Shown here piece by piece: positions 1 to 8,273 of a stretch of DNA of 34,968 nt; within the stretch, counting starts at the first letter, position 1; every line of letters starts with the position of its first letter. The notes under the pieces were generated by a model that had not been told where the DNA came from, did not search any database, and saw nothing but the letters and a program-made list of their open reading frames with translations. A program made the position numbers and the translations under genes. Source of the stretch: Candidatus Woesearchaeota archaeon (GTDB lineage: Archaea > Nanobdellota > Nanobdellia > Woesearchaeales > UBA10216); contig JACPBY010000016.1 in assembly GCA_016180065.1 (NCBI GenBank), forward strand, positions 1 to 34,968. The letters run 5' to 3'.

Positions 1-2172
1 TATGTTCCTGCACTTCGGGAACCTGTTGCAGCCGAGGAAGCTGCCGTAGACGCTTCTCCTTACCACCATCTTGCCCTCGCCGCATTTCTTGCAGGCGCTG
101 TTTTCGTTCTGGCTTATCAGCTTTCTCGCATCCGGTGAAACCTTGCTTGGGCAGTCCGGGTTTATGCACACTTCCTGGGGCCTTTTTGCAGACTTTATTA
201 CGGTTATCACCGGGTGCTTGCATGTTTCGCATGCCTTGTCAGTGTTTTTGACAAGCCCGTTTGCCGGCAGTTTGAAGGTTGTCTTGCAGTCAGGGTAGGC
301 GCTGCAGGCTATGAACCTGCCGAATTTGCCTCGTTTCATCATCAGGGTTCCTGTGCTGCACGTCGGGCATTTGCCTATTGTGTTTTCCTTTGTTTCAGAC
401 TCCTTCGTGGCTTCGAAAAGCCCTTCTCCTATGTCCTTCTCTTTTTTCTTGAACCCTTCCAGTATCTTTACAAGCACTGTTTTTGCCTCTTCCAGGACTT
501 CCCCGCCCTTCTTCTTGTCCTCCTGTATTTCCTCCATTTCAAGCTCAAAGTGCCGCGTAAGCTCTTCGTCTATTATTTCAGGGCTGTATTTTCCAAGCGT
601 CTCAATGACCTTTATTCCCAGGTTTGTGGCTTCAATCGTCCTTCCGGCCAGATAGTTCCTTTTGTATAGCGTGTCAACTGTCTCTGCCCTGGTTGCTTTT
701 GTCCCAAGGTTTCTTTTCTCAAGCTCCTTGATTATGGATGCCTGCGTATATCTGGCCTGGGGCTTTGTTTCCTTTGCCAGGAGTTCAAGCTTCTTTGCAG
801 TTACCGGTTCACCTCTTGTTATTGCAGGAAGCTCTTCCTCTTTGAACCGGGCATACTGGCCGTAGAACTCGTGCCAGCCCTTGTATTTGGTAGTCGTCCC
901 TGCAGCCACGAATATTTCCCCATTCACATCTATCTTTACGGAAACTGTCTCTCTTTTTGCTGCATCGGCAAAGGTTGCCAGGAATCTTCTCGCAACCAGG
1001 TCATAAATCCTGCCAGCGCGTTTGTCAAGGCTCTTCGGCTTGATTCCTGTTGGGTATATTGCGGGATGCGCAGGGTCTGTTTTCTTGCCGTTGTTTGGCT
1101 TCAGCCCACTTAGCGACAATAGCCGCTTGCATAATGCCCCATACTCTTCCTGCTGCGACAGGGCAGCCAGAACCTTTGCGTACCCGATTGTTGGCGGCAG
1201 CTGCTGTGATGATGTTCTCGGGTATGATATCAGGCCTGCAGTGTAAAGCTCCTGTGCAATCTCAAGCGTTGCCTTTGGAGGGGCACCAAAGCACCTGTAT
1301 GCCTCTGTCTGCAATGTTGTCAGGTCAAATGGGTAGGGTGGCTGCTGCTGGAACTCGTCTTTTTTCAGTTCAGCTATGGCGCCATTTTTGCCTTTGGCCT
1401 TCTCGTAAACAGCATCCGCTTCTTTCTTGTCCCAGAACCTGTCTTTCTCGTGCAGCGCAGTCAGCTCGCCGTTCTTGGCCTTTCCCTGCAGTTCAAGCTG
1501 CCAGAACGGCTGTGGCTTAAAGGCAGCAATCTCCTTTTCCCTCTGCACTATAATCTGCAGTGCCGGCCCCTGCACCCTTCCTATGCTTAGAATCTTGAAA
1601 AATCCTGCCTTTTTTATCGCAGAAGTCAGCGCCCTGCTGAGGTTTATGCCATAATACCAGTCAAGCTCATGCCTTGTCTCGCCTGCATGCGCCAGCCCCC
1701 ATTCAATGTGCGGTGAAATCTTCTCATACGCCTCAACAAGGTCTGGCTTTGTTAGGGTTGAAAACTTCATCCTCCTGGCGTCTTTCTGCTTGCAGATAAA
1801 CCTGAGAACATTAAAGCCTATCAGTTCCCCTTCCACATCGAGATCGCAGGCAACAGTATAATCCGTGGCGTCTTTGGACAGCCTCTTGAGCGTGTCAAGA
1901 TATTTCTTTGAGAAAGCAGCAGATTTTGTCGTTTCATGTAAGGGCTTCCACTCAACATCAAATGCAGGGAACCGCATCCCTTTTTTCTTCTCCTTTTCAG
2001 CCAGGCCGAACAGGTGGCCGACTGCGCACCCAACAAGGATGTCCTTCTTGCCGCGGGTTATCTCATAATATGACACTCCCTTGTCGCCTTTCCTTATCAC
2101 TTTGCCGTCGGCCAGGGCTTCAGCTATCCTTTGTGCAGCTTTCGGTTTTTCAGTTATGATGAGCTCTGCCAT
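1..2172 (-). CDS. topA: DNA topoisomerase I (type IA), 3' end outside window
   Basis: Relaxes negatively supercoiled DNA by a tyrosine-linked single-strand break. The minus frame is open from ATG at 2172 to the window edge (724 codons, no stop), so the C-terminus is missing. Visible parts: an N-terminal Toprim domain starting MAELIITEKPKAA with an acidic ACDLDVEGE motif; the active-site segment GLISYPRTSSQQ, whose Tyr is about residue 317; and C-terminal zinc fingers beginning CPTCSTGTL, CETCKHP and CKKCGEGKM, the last still running at base 1. The domain order is that of archaeal/bacterial TopA and not of reverse gyrase, as no helicase domain precedes it. A minus-strand TATA-like TTTTTATAC lies near 2202-2210, and GGAAGGA just before the ATG may be a ribosome-binding site. 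Confidence 0.95.
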   Translation of the reverse strand, partial: MAELIITEKPKAAQRIAEALADGKVIRKGDKGVSYYEITRGKKDILVGCAVGHLFGLAEKEKKKGMRFPAFDVEWKPLHETTKSAAFSKKYLDTLKRLSKDATDYTVACDLDVEGELIGFNVLRFICKQKDARRMKFSTLTKPDLVEAYEKISPHIEWGLAHAGETRHELDWYYGINLSRALTSAIKKAGFFKILSIGRVQGPALQIIVQREKEIAAFKPQPFWQLELQGKAKNGELTALHEKDRFWDKKEADAVYEKAKGKNGAIAELKKDEFQQQPPYPFDLTTLQTEAYRCFGAPPKATLEIAQELYTAGLISYPRTSSQQLPPTIGYAKVLAALSQQEEYGALCKRLLSLSGLKPNNGKKTDPAHPAIYPTGIKPKSLDKRAGRIYDLVARRFLATFADAAKRETVSVKIDVNGEIFVAAGTTTKYKGWHEFYGQYARFKEEELPAITRGEPVTAKKLELLAKETKPQARYTQASIIKELEKRNLGTKATRAETVDTLYKRNYLAGRTIEATNLGIKVIETLGKYSPEIIDEELTRHFELEMEEIQEDKKKGGEVLEEAKTVLVKILEGFKKKEKDIGEGLFEATKESETKENTIGKCPTCSTGTLMMKRGKFGRFIACSAYPDCKTTFKLPANGLVKNTDKACETCKHPVITVIKSAKRPQEVCINPDCPSKVSPDARKLISQNENSACKKCGEGKMVVRRSVYGSFLGCNRFPKCRNI

Positions 2173-2226
2173 TTCCTTCCAGAATTACAGAAATCAGCAA
2201 TTTGTATAAAAACCTGCCGAAATAGC

Positions 2227-3327
2227 CTAGTTGAAAGCAACAAACTTTAATTTGTCAACATTCTGCCTTGCCTTTTCAAGCTTGGTGGAGAAATCAGCCA
2301 GGAATGCAGTCATCTTCTCGCACGCAATCTGCTTCAGTTCCCCCGAAGTCATCTTGCCTGACTTGTAATCATCGTGTATCTTCTGCAGCTCGCTGTCATC
2401 CTCAACAAGGTGCTGCTTGAGCAGCTCAAACACCATGTCCTTTTCTATCACAGCTCCCAATTTCCTGTGCTCCTCAAGCGTATCCCTTCCTCCAGTAACC
2501 GCATTTTTTATCTTCTTGCATGCGCTTTTTGCATCCTCAGGCAGTTCTATGCAGCTTTCCGGCTCTGACTTGGACATTTTCAGCTTCCCGTTCAGCGCAG
2601 GCGTGTACCTGTTGTAGATGCCTGATGGCGGCACAAAGCCATACTTTGCCTTTGTCCTGGCGGCTATATCTCTTGTAAGCCTTATGTGAGGGTCCTGGTC
2701 AATTCCAACAGGGATTATTCCAGGCCTTCTTTTCTTCAGCTGCGGGTAGAGTATGTCTCCAACCTGAGTCAGTGCGCTGAACATCTTGCCCGGCTCATTG
2801 CTTCCGTAAATCGCCTCAAACTCGTTGGCAGTTATCTTCTTGGCAAACTCATAAGCAAGGTGCATTACCTCCTTGTTTTCTGACTGGAAGTAGAATGTTG
2901 TCTTTTTCGGGTCAAGCCCCAGTGCTATATAGGCTGGAATGTAAAATTCAAGCGCCCTTTTCCTGCCTTCTTCCAGGGTTATCCCCCTTGCTGCCGCGGC
3001 CTCAAGGTCTGCAACCAGCACATAAGTGTCAGCGCCGTGGTCCTGAAAGTATCTTATGTCCTCAATCACCATCTTCGTGCCGAGGTGTATCCTCTCCGCA
3101 GACGGCATTATTCCGGACAGCACATAGAAATCCTCTTTCTTTTTTATGGCGTCCGCTACCCTTTTGACATCCCGCCCGGCAAACACGACCCCTCTCCTCA
3201 TAAGCCTGCTCGGGCTTGGAAAAAGCTCCAGGTAATGTGAGAAGTGCTCCAGCCCAAAATCCTTTATCAGCTTTGTATAGTCCTCAACGAGGACCGAGCC
3301 CCAAGGGTCTATGGTTTTGGTCGTCAT
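2227..3327 (-). CDS. trpS: Tryptophanyl-tRNA synthetase (archaeal/eukaryotic type)
   Basis: Class I aminoacyl-tRNA synthetase that charges tRNA(Trp) in the cytoplasm. The 366-residue protein has the HIGH-equivalent GIMPSAERIHLGTKM around residues 72-86. This differs from the usual archaeal GFMPSGxxHxGH form in having LGT where the second His would be. The KMSKS loop is KLKMSKSEPES near residue 250. PVGIDQDPHIRLTRD is the typical archaeal/eukaryotic Trp-site segment, and the length is normal. ATG 3327 sits about 25 nt downstream of a clear TATA box, so the message is probably leaderless and independent of the cassette that follows it upstream in coordinates. The reading frame is complete. Confidence 0.96.
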   Translation of the reverse strand: MTTKTIDPWGSVLVEDYTKLIKDFGLEHFSHYLELFPSPSRLMRRGVVFAGRDVKRVADAIKKKEDFYVLSGIMPSAERIHLGTKMVIEDIRYFQDHGADTYVLVADLEAAAARGITLEEGRKRALEFYIPAYIALGLDPKKTTFYFQSENKEVMHLAYEFAKKITANEFEAIYGSNEPGKMFSALTQVGDILYPQLKKRRPGIIPVGIDQDPHIRLTRDIAARTKAKYGFVPPSGIYNRYTPALNGKLKMSKSEPESCIELPEDAKSACKKIKNAVTGGRDTLEEHRKLGAVIEKDMVFELLKQHLVEDDSELQKIHDDYKSGKMTSGELKQIACEKMTAFLADFSTKLEKARQNVDKLKFVAFN

Positions 3328-3345
3328 GGTTCCTTCTTACACCGG

Positions 3346-3356
3346 CTTATTTAAAT
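3346..3356 (-). promoter_or_regulatory. TATA box of trpS
   Basis: On the minus strand this reads ATTTAAATAAG and is centred about 25 nt upstream of the trpS ATG at 3327. That spacing puts the transcription start at or beside the start codon, as expected for a leaderless archaeal mRNA. No Shine-Dalgarno sequence is needed or evident. Confidence 0.6.
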
Positions 3357-3358
3357 TT

Positions 3359-4147
3359 CTATGCAATTAGATATTTCAGCTTTTCGTAGGGCTCTTCCTC
3401 TGCCTTCAAAAAGTGCACATTATCGTAAGCGTATTTCCTGGGTGTGATTAGCAACGGATAAAATGACTTGCCTTTTTCTTTTGCTTTGACAAAATTCATC
3501 AACCCGGCATTGTTCCCTGATTCTGTGCTGTATGTGCTGTATGATGTGATGTCACGAACAACGAACAGCTTCTTTGGTTTTATTTTAAATCCTTTTGTCT
3601 CGCCAGTCATGCCCAGATTTGCCAGTATTTCCCTTACGATTTCATAAGTGTCTCTCGCAAGGTTTGCCTTTGCATGCTTTCCCATTTCAAGCGACACGCC
3701 GCACTTACAGTGGTCTATAAGCGCTTTCCCGCTCGCAATGCGTTTGTGCATGTAAACCACCCTCTCTACAGGAATGCGCTCCAAAAATCTTAAGTGCTCC
3801 TTTGTTATTCTGCTTAGTATTATGAACGGCGGCGTAGATGTGCTTGACGAGTGTAAATCCACCACAAAATCACTTTTTCTAATGGCTTTCATAATCTTTG
3901 CCGCTAAGCGCTGTTCATGATTTCCCTCCCAAGTTCCAGGAAAAGAGCGGTTAAGGTCTTGTTTCACAAATCTCTGTTTTCTATCATGGGCTTTTTGGTT
4001 GGCAAACACAGTAACCAGTGTTCCTTTCCTGATTTTTAGCTTCCTCAGTCTAGCTAACACTTCCTTCCCGTAAAATTCATTCCCGTGAATGCAGCCGATG
4101 ACACCCACTATCGGCCTTCCTTTAATGGTTGTCAGTCCCTGTTGCAT
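3359..4147 (-). CDS. AspA/AstE-like (M14-fold) zinc amidohydrolase
   Basis: Predicted zinc hydrolase of the succinylglutamate desuccinylase/aspartoacylase family, which removes acyl groups from amino-acid amides. The 262-residue protein shows HGNE (zinc ligands His21 and Glu24), QDLNRSFPG (residues 63-71, substrate-binding Arg), DLHSS with the third zinc ligand His99, and GVSLEMGKH with the catalytic Glu about 154. All key residues are present, so it should be active. The substrate cannot be read from sequence. The start ATG 4147 lies inside the 3' end of the GCS2-like gene (26 nt overlap), which implies translational coupling. It is the last gene of a four-gene cassette; pairing an amide-forming GCS2-type ligase with an amide-cleaving enzyme suggests they act on related compounds (inference). 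Confidence 0.82.
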   Translation of the reverse strand: MQQGLTTIKGRPIVGVIGCIHGNEFYGKEVLARLRKLKIRKGTLVTVFANQKAHDRKQRFVKQDLNRSFPGTWEGNHEQRLAAKIMKAIRKSDFVVDLHSSSTSTPPFIILSRITKEHLRFLERIPVERVVYMHKRIASGKALIDHCKCGVSLEMGKHAKANLARDTYEIVREILANLGMTGETKGFKIKPKKLFVVRDITSYSTYSTESGNNAGLMNFVKAKEKGKSFYPLLITPRKYAYDNVHFLKAEEEPYEKLKYLIA

Positions 4148-5360
4148 TTGAAACCTCTAAAGATGCTTCTATGTATGGCCTATTCAGCCTAAATGCTTCG
4201 ATGAGGCTGTAAATGGCTGCCTGATGCCCCCGTTCCACACCAATTGCTTGCAGGCGTTCTGCAATTGTTCCTTTTTGCAGCCTTCCTTCCAATGGCAAAA
4301 GGAGCTGCCGTTCATCATTTGGCAGTGCTGCCTTTGCCATAATCAAAGTCTCTCTAAACAGGGAAAGGTCAAAAATTCCGGCACAGACAGCTTCCTCCAA
4401 TTCTTGTTCCAGGTGCAAGTCTGTTATCTTTCTGGGTTTTTCACTCTCTGTAATGCCTTTAATCAGTGCAAACATTGCCATCGTATCTGCCAGGGACGGT
4501 TGCTTGTCCATTACCCTTATCTCTGCAGCAACTCCCCTGTGGGGCATTGGCCTGATTAAATGGTAGAATGTGTTTGGGTGTGGATATTTAGTTGCCTCTA
4601 CAGCCCTTACGTAATCTTCAAGGCTTTCCAAAGGCGGCGGAATCAAGTCAGAAAAAGCCAAAGGCTTTCTCAGTGTTGCTTCTACCGCGAGTTTATACAC
4701 TAAAAGCCGTTGGGACTGGTGATCCCTGGCTGATGAAGAGGTTAAATTGCCACTTTCCGTAAAGGGTGATGCGGCAGAAAACCCTGCAATTACCGGGAGG
4801 TATGTCCTTAGCAAGTTAAATGTCCTGAAGGCATCTTCTTCATTTTTCCCTCCAATGTTAAGCTGGTCGCTAGCTACTCTCGAAGCATAGTAGACAAAGC
4901 TATTCCCAAACAAACTGGCCAGTAGTTTGTATCTGCTGCTTGCATCAGCCCTGTGCGGTGTTTCAGAAAGCCCTGTCACTATGTCCTTTGGATTTATGCC
5001 GCTGATATGCCCTGCGTAAGCCAAAGGAAGTACTGCAGAATGCACTAATCTTTTTTGTACTCCCGAGAAAATGCCTAGAAGCTCTTTATACATTGCAGAT
5101 AAGGACTCATGCGGTGCTCCTGTGACTTCAAACTGGCAACAGCTTAGCTCAGGTTTAACGCAATCTTTCAATGTCTCGTCACTATACAGCCTCTCAGGAA
5201 CAGGCCTCAGTGCTATCGTTTCACTTAACACAGGCTGTGCAGTGAACTGCTCCAATTCAGGCCCGTATTTCCGCCCCTTGTAATCCGCTACAAATCGTGT
5301 AGGCCCCCCGAATGCCGAGTGGCATTTTATTTCATATTCCTGCCTGTTTGATGTTGTCAT
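4122..5360 (-). CDS. GCS2-type glutamate-cysteine-ligase-like carboxylate-amine ligase
   Basis: Predicted ATP-dependent ligase of the glutamine-synthetase-like fold, family GCS2 (YbdK/EgtA-like), forming an amide between a carboxylate (usually the gamma-carboxyl of glutamate) and an amine. In the 412 residues I recognise CQFEVTGAPH (75-84), the segment SDQLNIGGKNEEDAFRT (164-180) that corresponds to the HVHVG region, FNLLRTYLPVIAGFSAASPF (181-200), and AAEIRVMDKQPSLADTM (278-294), the counterpart of the family's EFRxxDxQPT motif. The usual HVH is replaced by DQLN, so the metal/substrate site may differ from true glutamate-cysteine ligases. The start ATG overlaps the membrane-protein stop as ATGA. 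Family assignment is fairly firm; the actual substrates are unknown. Confidence 0.72.
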   Translation of the reverse strand: MTTSNRQEYEIKCHSAFGGPTRFVADYKGRKYGPELEQFTAQPVLSETIALRPVPERLYSDETLKDCVKPELSCCQFEVTGAPHESLSAMYKELLGIFSGVQKRLVHSAVLPLAYAGHISGINPKDIVTGLSETPHRADASSRYKLLASLFGNSFVYYASRVASDQLNIGGKNEEDAFRTFNLLRTYLPVIAGFSAASPFTESGNLTSSSARDHQSQRLLVYKLAVEATLRKPLAFSDLIPPPLESLEDYVRAVEATKYPHPNTFYHLIRPMPHRGVAAEIRVMDKQPSLADTMAMFALIKGITESEKPRKITDLHLEQELEEAVCAGIFDLSLFRETLIMAKAALPNDERQLLLPLEGRLQKGTIAERLQAIGVERGHQAAIYSLIEAFRLNRPYIEASLEVSNATGTDNH

Positions 5361-5989
5361 ATGCTTTTCCCTCCAAATAGGTTTAAGAGCGGCATTAGAA
5401 TCTTTGAAAGCAGGAAATAGACTAAGAACGGATGGACTATTGCAGCCAGGAGCAACTTGCCTGTGGGAGCTCCAAACATTGTTCCCAGGAAGATGAACAG
5501 CACGTCATTTGCGAAGACATATGCTGTGCCAGCCATTACAAGGTAGTTCAATGGAACGACTGCAGCCAATAAGCCTAATAGGGCAAACGAAATGGCATAT
5601 ATCCCTGATAAGAGTGCATTGCGGAATAGCATGAAATTTATTGAATGCCCCAAGAGTACAGAAAGCAAACCGACGATTATGCCAGCTTTTGGCCCGAACA
5701 GGTTGCCCGCAGCCACTGTAAAAAAGCTTTGAAGCTCAAAGTCAAAGCCCACATTAAATGCGATCTTGTAGACGGTTGAAAGCGCGCCTAGCACAATAAA
5801 AATAGTTAAAACAAAAAATACGGGCTTGAAAACTGCCAGCAAAAGGCTTGTGCAAACAAGCCCACTCAAAACTTTGTGCTTTTTTATTAGGCTTGATACG
5901 GAGCTGAGAAAGCTGTGAATTAAGCTAAGACTGGCTCCAAGCCTTCTATTGTTAAGCGCTCCGCTGAAATTTACAGGGAGAAATTCCAT
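5357..5989 (-). CDS. Polytopic membrane protein, possible ECF-type substrate-binding (S) component
   Basis: A hydrophobic protein of about 210 residues with five or six membrane segments. The stretch FFTVAAGNLFGPKAGIIVGL resembles the small S components of ECF transporters, but I see no decisive signature; a general small-molecule permease is equally possible. ATG 5989 is chosen because it follows the regulator's stop codon directly (TAAGATG). An earlier in-frame ATG at 6034 would add 15 polar residues overlapping the regulator gene. The 3' end overlaps the ligase gene by 4 nt (ATGA). No ATPase partner lies in this window. The context suggests transport of the substrate or product of the ligase and amidohydrolase encoded next to it. 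Confidence 0.6.
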   Translation of the reverse strand: MEFLPVNFSGALNNRRLGASLSLIHSFLSSVSSLIKKHKVLSGLVCTSLLLAVFKPVFFVLTIFIVLGALSTVYKIAFNVGFDFELQSFFTVAAGNLFGPKAGIIVGLLSVLLGHSINFMLFRNALLSGIYAISFALLGLLAAVVPLNYLVMAGTAYVFANDVLFIFLGTMFGAPTGKLLLAAIVHPFLVYFLLSKILMPLLNLFGGKSI

Positions 5990-5990
5990 C

Positions 5991-6245
5991 TTAGGCCATC
6001 CCCCTATAGAAATAGAGTTTTCTTCTGGTGTCATTCAAGAGTATTCTGAAGAAAGCCAGCTTTCTTTGTACAACTTCTTTAAGTGCGTACTTCACAGCCC
6101 TCTCAGAAAGCCCTGTCTCTTTGATTATCAGCTGTTGTGAAATCCCATCACTATGGCGGTGGCCAGATAGAACATCAAGCACTTTCACGCAACTGTTCGG
6201 GAGCCGAATGCCACCGGCAACCACCCCTGCCTTGTATTCCTGCAA
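5991..6245 (-). CDS. Small winged-helix DNA-binding protein, likely cassette regulator
   Basis: Up to 84 residues with a single winged helix-turn-helix. LPNSCVKVLDVL is helix 1, QLIIKETGLSERAVKYALKE is the turn and recognition helix, and LNDTRRKLYFY is the wing. The pattern matches small archaeal MarR/ArsR-like regulators that begin near an LPPSAKxVLKVL motif, so the domain is complete. The start is uncertain: TTG 6245 follows an in-frame TAG, and GTG 6224 (with AAGG upstream) is the other candidate; there is no in-frame ATG. A TATA box at 6430-6437 would start transcription near 6407, leaving a leader of about 160-180 nt with three hairpins. It is first in the cassette and probably regulates it. 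Confidence 0.7.
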   Translation of the reverse strand: MQEYKAGVVAGGIRLPNSCVKVLDVLSGHRHSDGISQQLIIKETGLSERAVKYALKEVVQRKLAFFRILLNDTRRKLYFYRGMA

Positions 6246-6268
6246 CTACCTTAGAAACCTGTTCCGGC

Positions 6269-6348
6269 TGCAAATCGGGCAACAGCCCGATTGCACAGTC
6301 GCAAGTCCTGCACGGCAGGACTGCGCATTCCGCTGTAGGCGGAATTGC
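6269..6348 (-). promoter_or_regulatory. Leader with three tandem hairpins of identical architecture
   Basis: Three perfect inverted repeats stand side by side upstream of the winged-helix gene. 6325-6348 has ATTCCGC/GCGGAAT with a 5-nt loop. 6301-6324 has AGTCCTGC/GCAGGACT with a 3-nt loop. 6269-6295 has AATCGGGC/GCCCGATT with a 4-nt loop. Each stem is closed by an outer GC clamp set off by a single bulged base, yet the stem sequences differ completely. Smaller hairpins lie at 6196-6208 (TTCGG/CCGAA) and 6209-6219 (TGCC/GGCA), inside the start of the gene. With transcription from about 6407 these would form in the 5' leader of the cassette mRNA. The inverted repeats are seen directly; an RNA-level role is inferred. 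Confidence 0.6.
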
Positions 6349-6429
6349 GGCTGCTGCCGACTTGTGCCCAAAGGCAATCACCACTCATCGTCGCAGTTGA
6401 ATCCATAATCACTTGGTAGAACAAGCTTG

Positions 6430-6437
6430 CTTAAATA
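6430..6437 (-). promoter_or_regulatory. TATA box of the wHTH/membrane/GCS2/M14 cassette
   Basis: On the minus strand the element reads AAGTATTTAAGC and its centre is about 27 nt from ATG 6406. That ATG opens only a 51-codon frame made largely of the hairpin repeats. The first credible gene start is 160-180 nt further on, so this promoter seems to give an unusually long leader for a genome that otherwise looks leaderless. Confidence 0.5.
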
Positions 6438-6456
6438 CTTTTAGATAGGTGCAAAG

Positions 6457-7416
6457 TCAGCTTTTGGCAGCCACCGCCTTCTTCACAACATCCGCTATCG
6501 CTTCCGCATCCAGCCCGTACTTCCTGAACAGGACTTTCTGCGTGTCTGATTCCGCAAACCTGTCCTTCACCCCAACCATCTGGAACTTTACAGCCAGCCC
6601 TTCCTCGGCGATTACTTCAGCCACAGCGCTTCCCAGCCCTCCGATGATGTTGTGGTCTTCTGCAGTTATCATCATTCCGGTTTCAGCAGCAGCTATTATT
6701 GCATCTCTATCAATAGGCTTTATCGTTGACATATTTACAACTTTGATGCTGATGCCCTCTTTTTTCAGCAATTCTGCAGCTGCCATTGACTCCTGCACCA
6801 TTATGCCTGATGCGATTATTGCAGCATCGTTACCATCTGCAACCACAGAAGCCTTGCCAATTTCAAATTTGTAGCTGTCATCATAAATCGTCTTCACATT
6901 TCCCCTTCCCAGCCTGACATAGGCGGGGCCTTTTATTCTGGCAATCTCAAGTATTGCCTTTTCAGCTTCCACAGCGTCAGCAGGGCATATCACGATGAAG
7001 TTCGGCACCGCCCTCATGTAAGCAACATCACCTATTGCCTGCGCTGTGGGGCCGTCCTCGCCAATAGCAACCCCTGCATGTGTGCCTATTATCTTGACGT
7101 TGCTGTTTGAGTAAGCTACCGAAACGAAAATCTGGTCCATGCCCCTTCCCAGCAGGAATGCTATGAAGCTTGTTGCAAAAGCGGTCTTGCCGCACTTGGC
7201 CATTCCCGCAGCCGTGCATATCATGTCTCCTTCGCTTATGCCCATGTTGAAGAACCTTGCAGGCCACTTCTCGCCGAATTTGCCGCTTTTTGTTGAGTCA
7301 GAGACTCCTGCATCCAGCACGACAACATTCGGGTCGCTGCCGCCAAGCTTAACCAAAGCATTTCCGTAGCCGTCCCTTGTGGCTGCCTCTTTTGCCGTTG
7401 TTGTTTGGGCGCTCAT
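6457..7416 (-). CDS. Transketolase, C-terminal subunit
   Basis: The pyrimidine-binding and C-terminal half of a thiamine-diphosphate transketolase, which in many archaea and some bacteria is a separate 310-330 residue polypeptide (319 here). Visible: GISEGDMICTAAGMA with the catalytic Glu that activates thiamine diphosphate, THAGVAIGEDGPTAQAIGDV, and a C-terminal Rossmann-like domain with ITAEDHNIIGGLGSAV. It works with the N-terminal subunit encoded just upstream, whose stop overlaps this start codon as ATGA, giving equimolar translation. Role: two-carbon transfer between sugar phosphates, probably to make pentose and erythrose phosphates. The homologous halves of DXP synthase are less likely because of the close transketolase motif match. 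Confidence 0.92.
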   Translation of the reverse strand: MSAQTTTAKEAATRDGYGNALVKLGGSDPNVVVLDAGVSDSTKSGKFGEKWPARFFNMGISEGDMICTAAGMAKCGKTAFATSFIAFLLGRGMDQIFVSVAYSNSNVKIIGTHAGVAIGEDGPTAQAIGDVAYMRAVPNFIVICPADAVEAEKAILEIARIKGPAYVRLGRGNVKTIYDDSYKFEIGKASVVADGNDAAIIASGIMVQESMAAAELLKKEGISIKVVNMSTIKPIDRDAIIAAAETGMMITAEDHNIIGGLGSAVAEVIAEEGLAVKFQMVGVKDRFAESDTQKVLFRKYGLDAEAIADVVKKAVAAKS

Positions 7417-8237
7417 TTTTGTGCCTCCAGTTCAGCAACAGCCTTGTTGAACATTTCCTGGTTTGGAGCCTTGCCATGCCACGCGTTTTGGTTCTCCATG
7501 AACGAAACGCCCTTTCCTTTTATGGTGTCAGCCACGATTACAATCGGCTTCCCTCTTGTCTTTTTTGCAGCTGCAATAGTATCAAGTATTGTGCTAATGT
7601 CATGCCCGTCAATCCTGTAAACCTGCCACCCAAACGCTTCAAACTTTTTGTCAACAGGCTCTATGCCTTTCATTGTCGCAGTCATGTTATCCTGAGCTAC
7701 CCTGTTGTTGTCAACTATTGCAACCAAGTGGTCGCTTTTGTATTGTGCTGCGCTCATTGCAGCCTCCCACACCTGCCCCTCGTTAAGCTCGCCGTCTCCC
7801 AGCAGCACATAAACATAATATTCCTTCTTGTCAAGCCTGCCAGCCAAGGCCATGCCGTGCCCGACAGAGAGTCCCTGCCCGAGCGAGCCTGTTGCTATTT
7901 CAACCCCTGGCAGCTTCGGGTTTGGGTGCCCTGTCAGCCTTCCAAGCCTTCTGTACGTTGCCAGCTCCTCTTTTGGGAAATAGCCCACATCAGCAAAAAC
8001 AGAGTAAAGAAGCGGTGTGCAGTGCCCTTTGCTTAGTATGAACCTGTCCCTGTCTGCCCAGTCAGGCCTTTTCGGGTCATACTTCATCTCGTTGTAATAT
8101 AGAACTGTCAGTATATCTGCGCCGGATAATGAGCCGCCCGGATGCCCTGAGCCTGCATGGAAAATGAGCTTCAGGCTGTCAATCCTAAGCTGTTTTGCCT
8201 TTGCCTTTAGCTTTGTAACAGTTGCTTGGTCAGCCAC
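7413..8237 (-). CDS. Transketolase, N-terminal subunit
   Basis: Diphosphate-binding half of the split transketolase, 274 residues. It has SGHPGGSLSGADILTVLYY, the gate His in KGHCTPLLYS, TGSLGQGLSVGHGMA, and the thiamine-diphosphate/Mg motif GDGELNEGQ followed about 25 residues on by VDNN. The start is GTG 8237, with a GGGGG purine run about 8-12 nt upstream; no better ATG exists in frame. It is translationally coupled (ATGA) to the C-terminal subunit gene. The COG1325-like gene ends 36 nt upstream on the same strand, so the three may share a transcript, although a weak TATA-like AATATAAAAC lies in the gap. Confidence 0.92.
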   Translation of the reverse strand: MADQATVTKLKAKAKQLRIDSLKLIFHAGSGHPGGSLSGADILTVLYYNEMKYDPKRPDWADRDRFILSKGHCTPLLYSVFADVGYFPKEELATYRRLGRLTGHPNPKLPGVEIATGSLGQGLSVGHGMALAGRLDKKEYYVYVLLGDGELNEGQVWEAAMSAAQYKSDHLVAIVDNNRVAQDNMTATMKGIEPVDKKFEAFGWQVYRIDGHDISTILDTIAAAKKTRGKPIVIVADTIKGKGVSFMENQNAWHGKAPNQEMFNKAVAELEAQK

Positions 8238-8273
8238 AGGAAAACCCCCTGGAAAAGCAGCTTCTGTTTTGTT

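Noticed and set aside
6251-6406. A 51-codon minus frame starting at a leaderless-spaced ATG 6406
   Set aside because: Most of it is made of the three hairpins, the product is low in structure and it ends before the winged-helix gene in another frame. Treated as leader, not as a gene.
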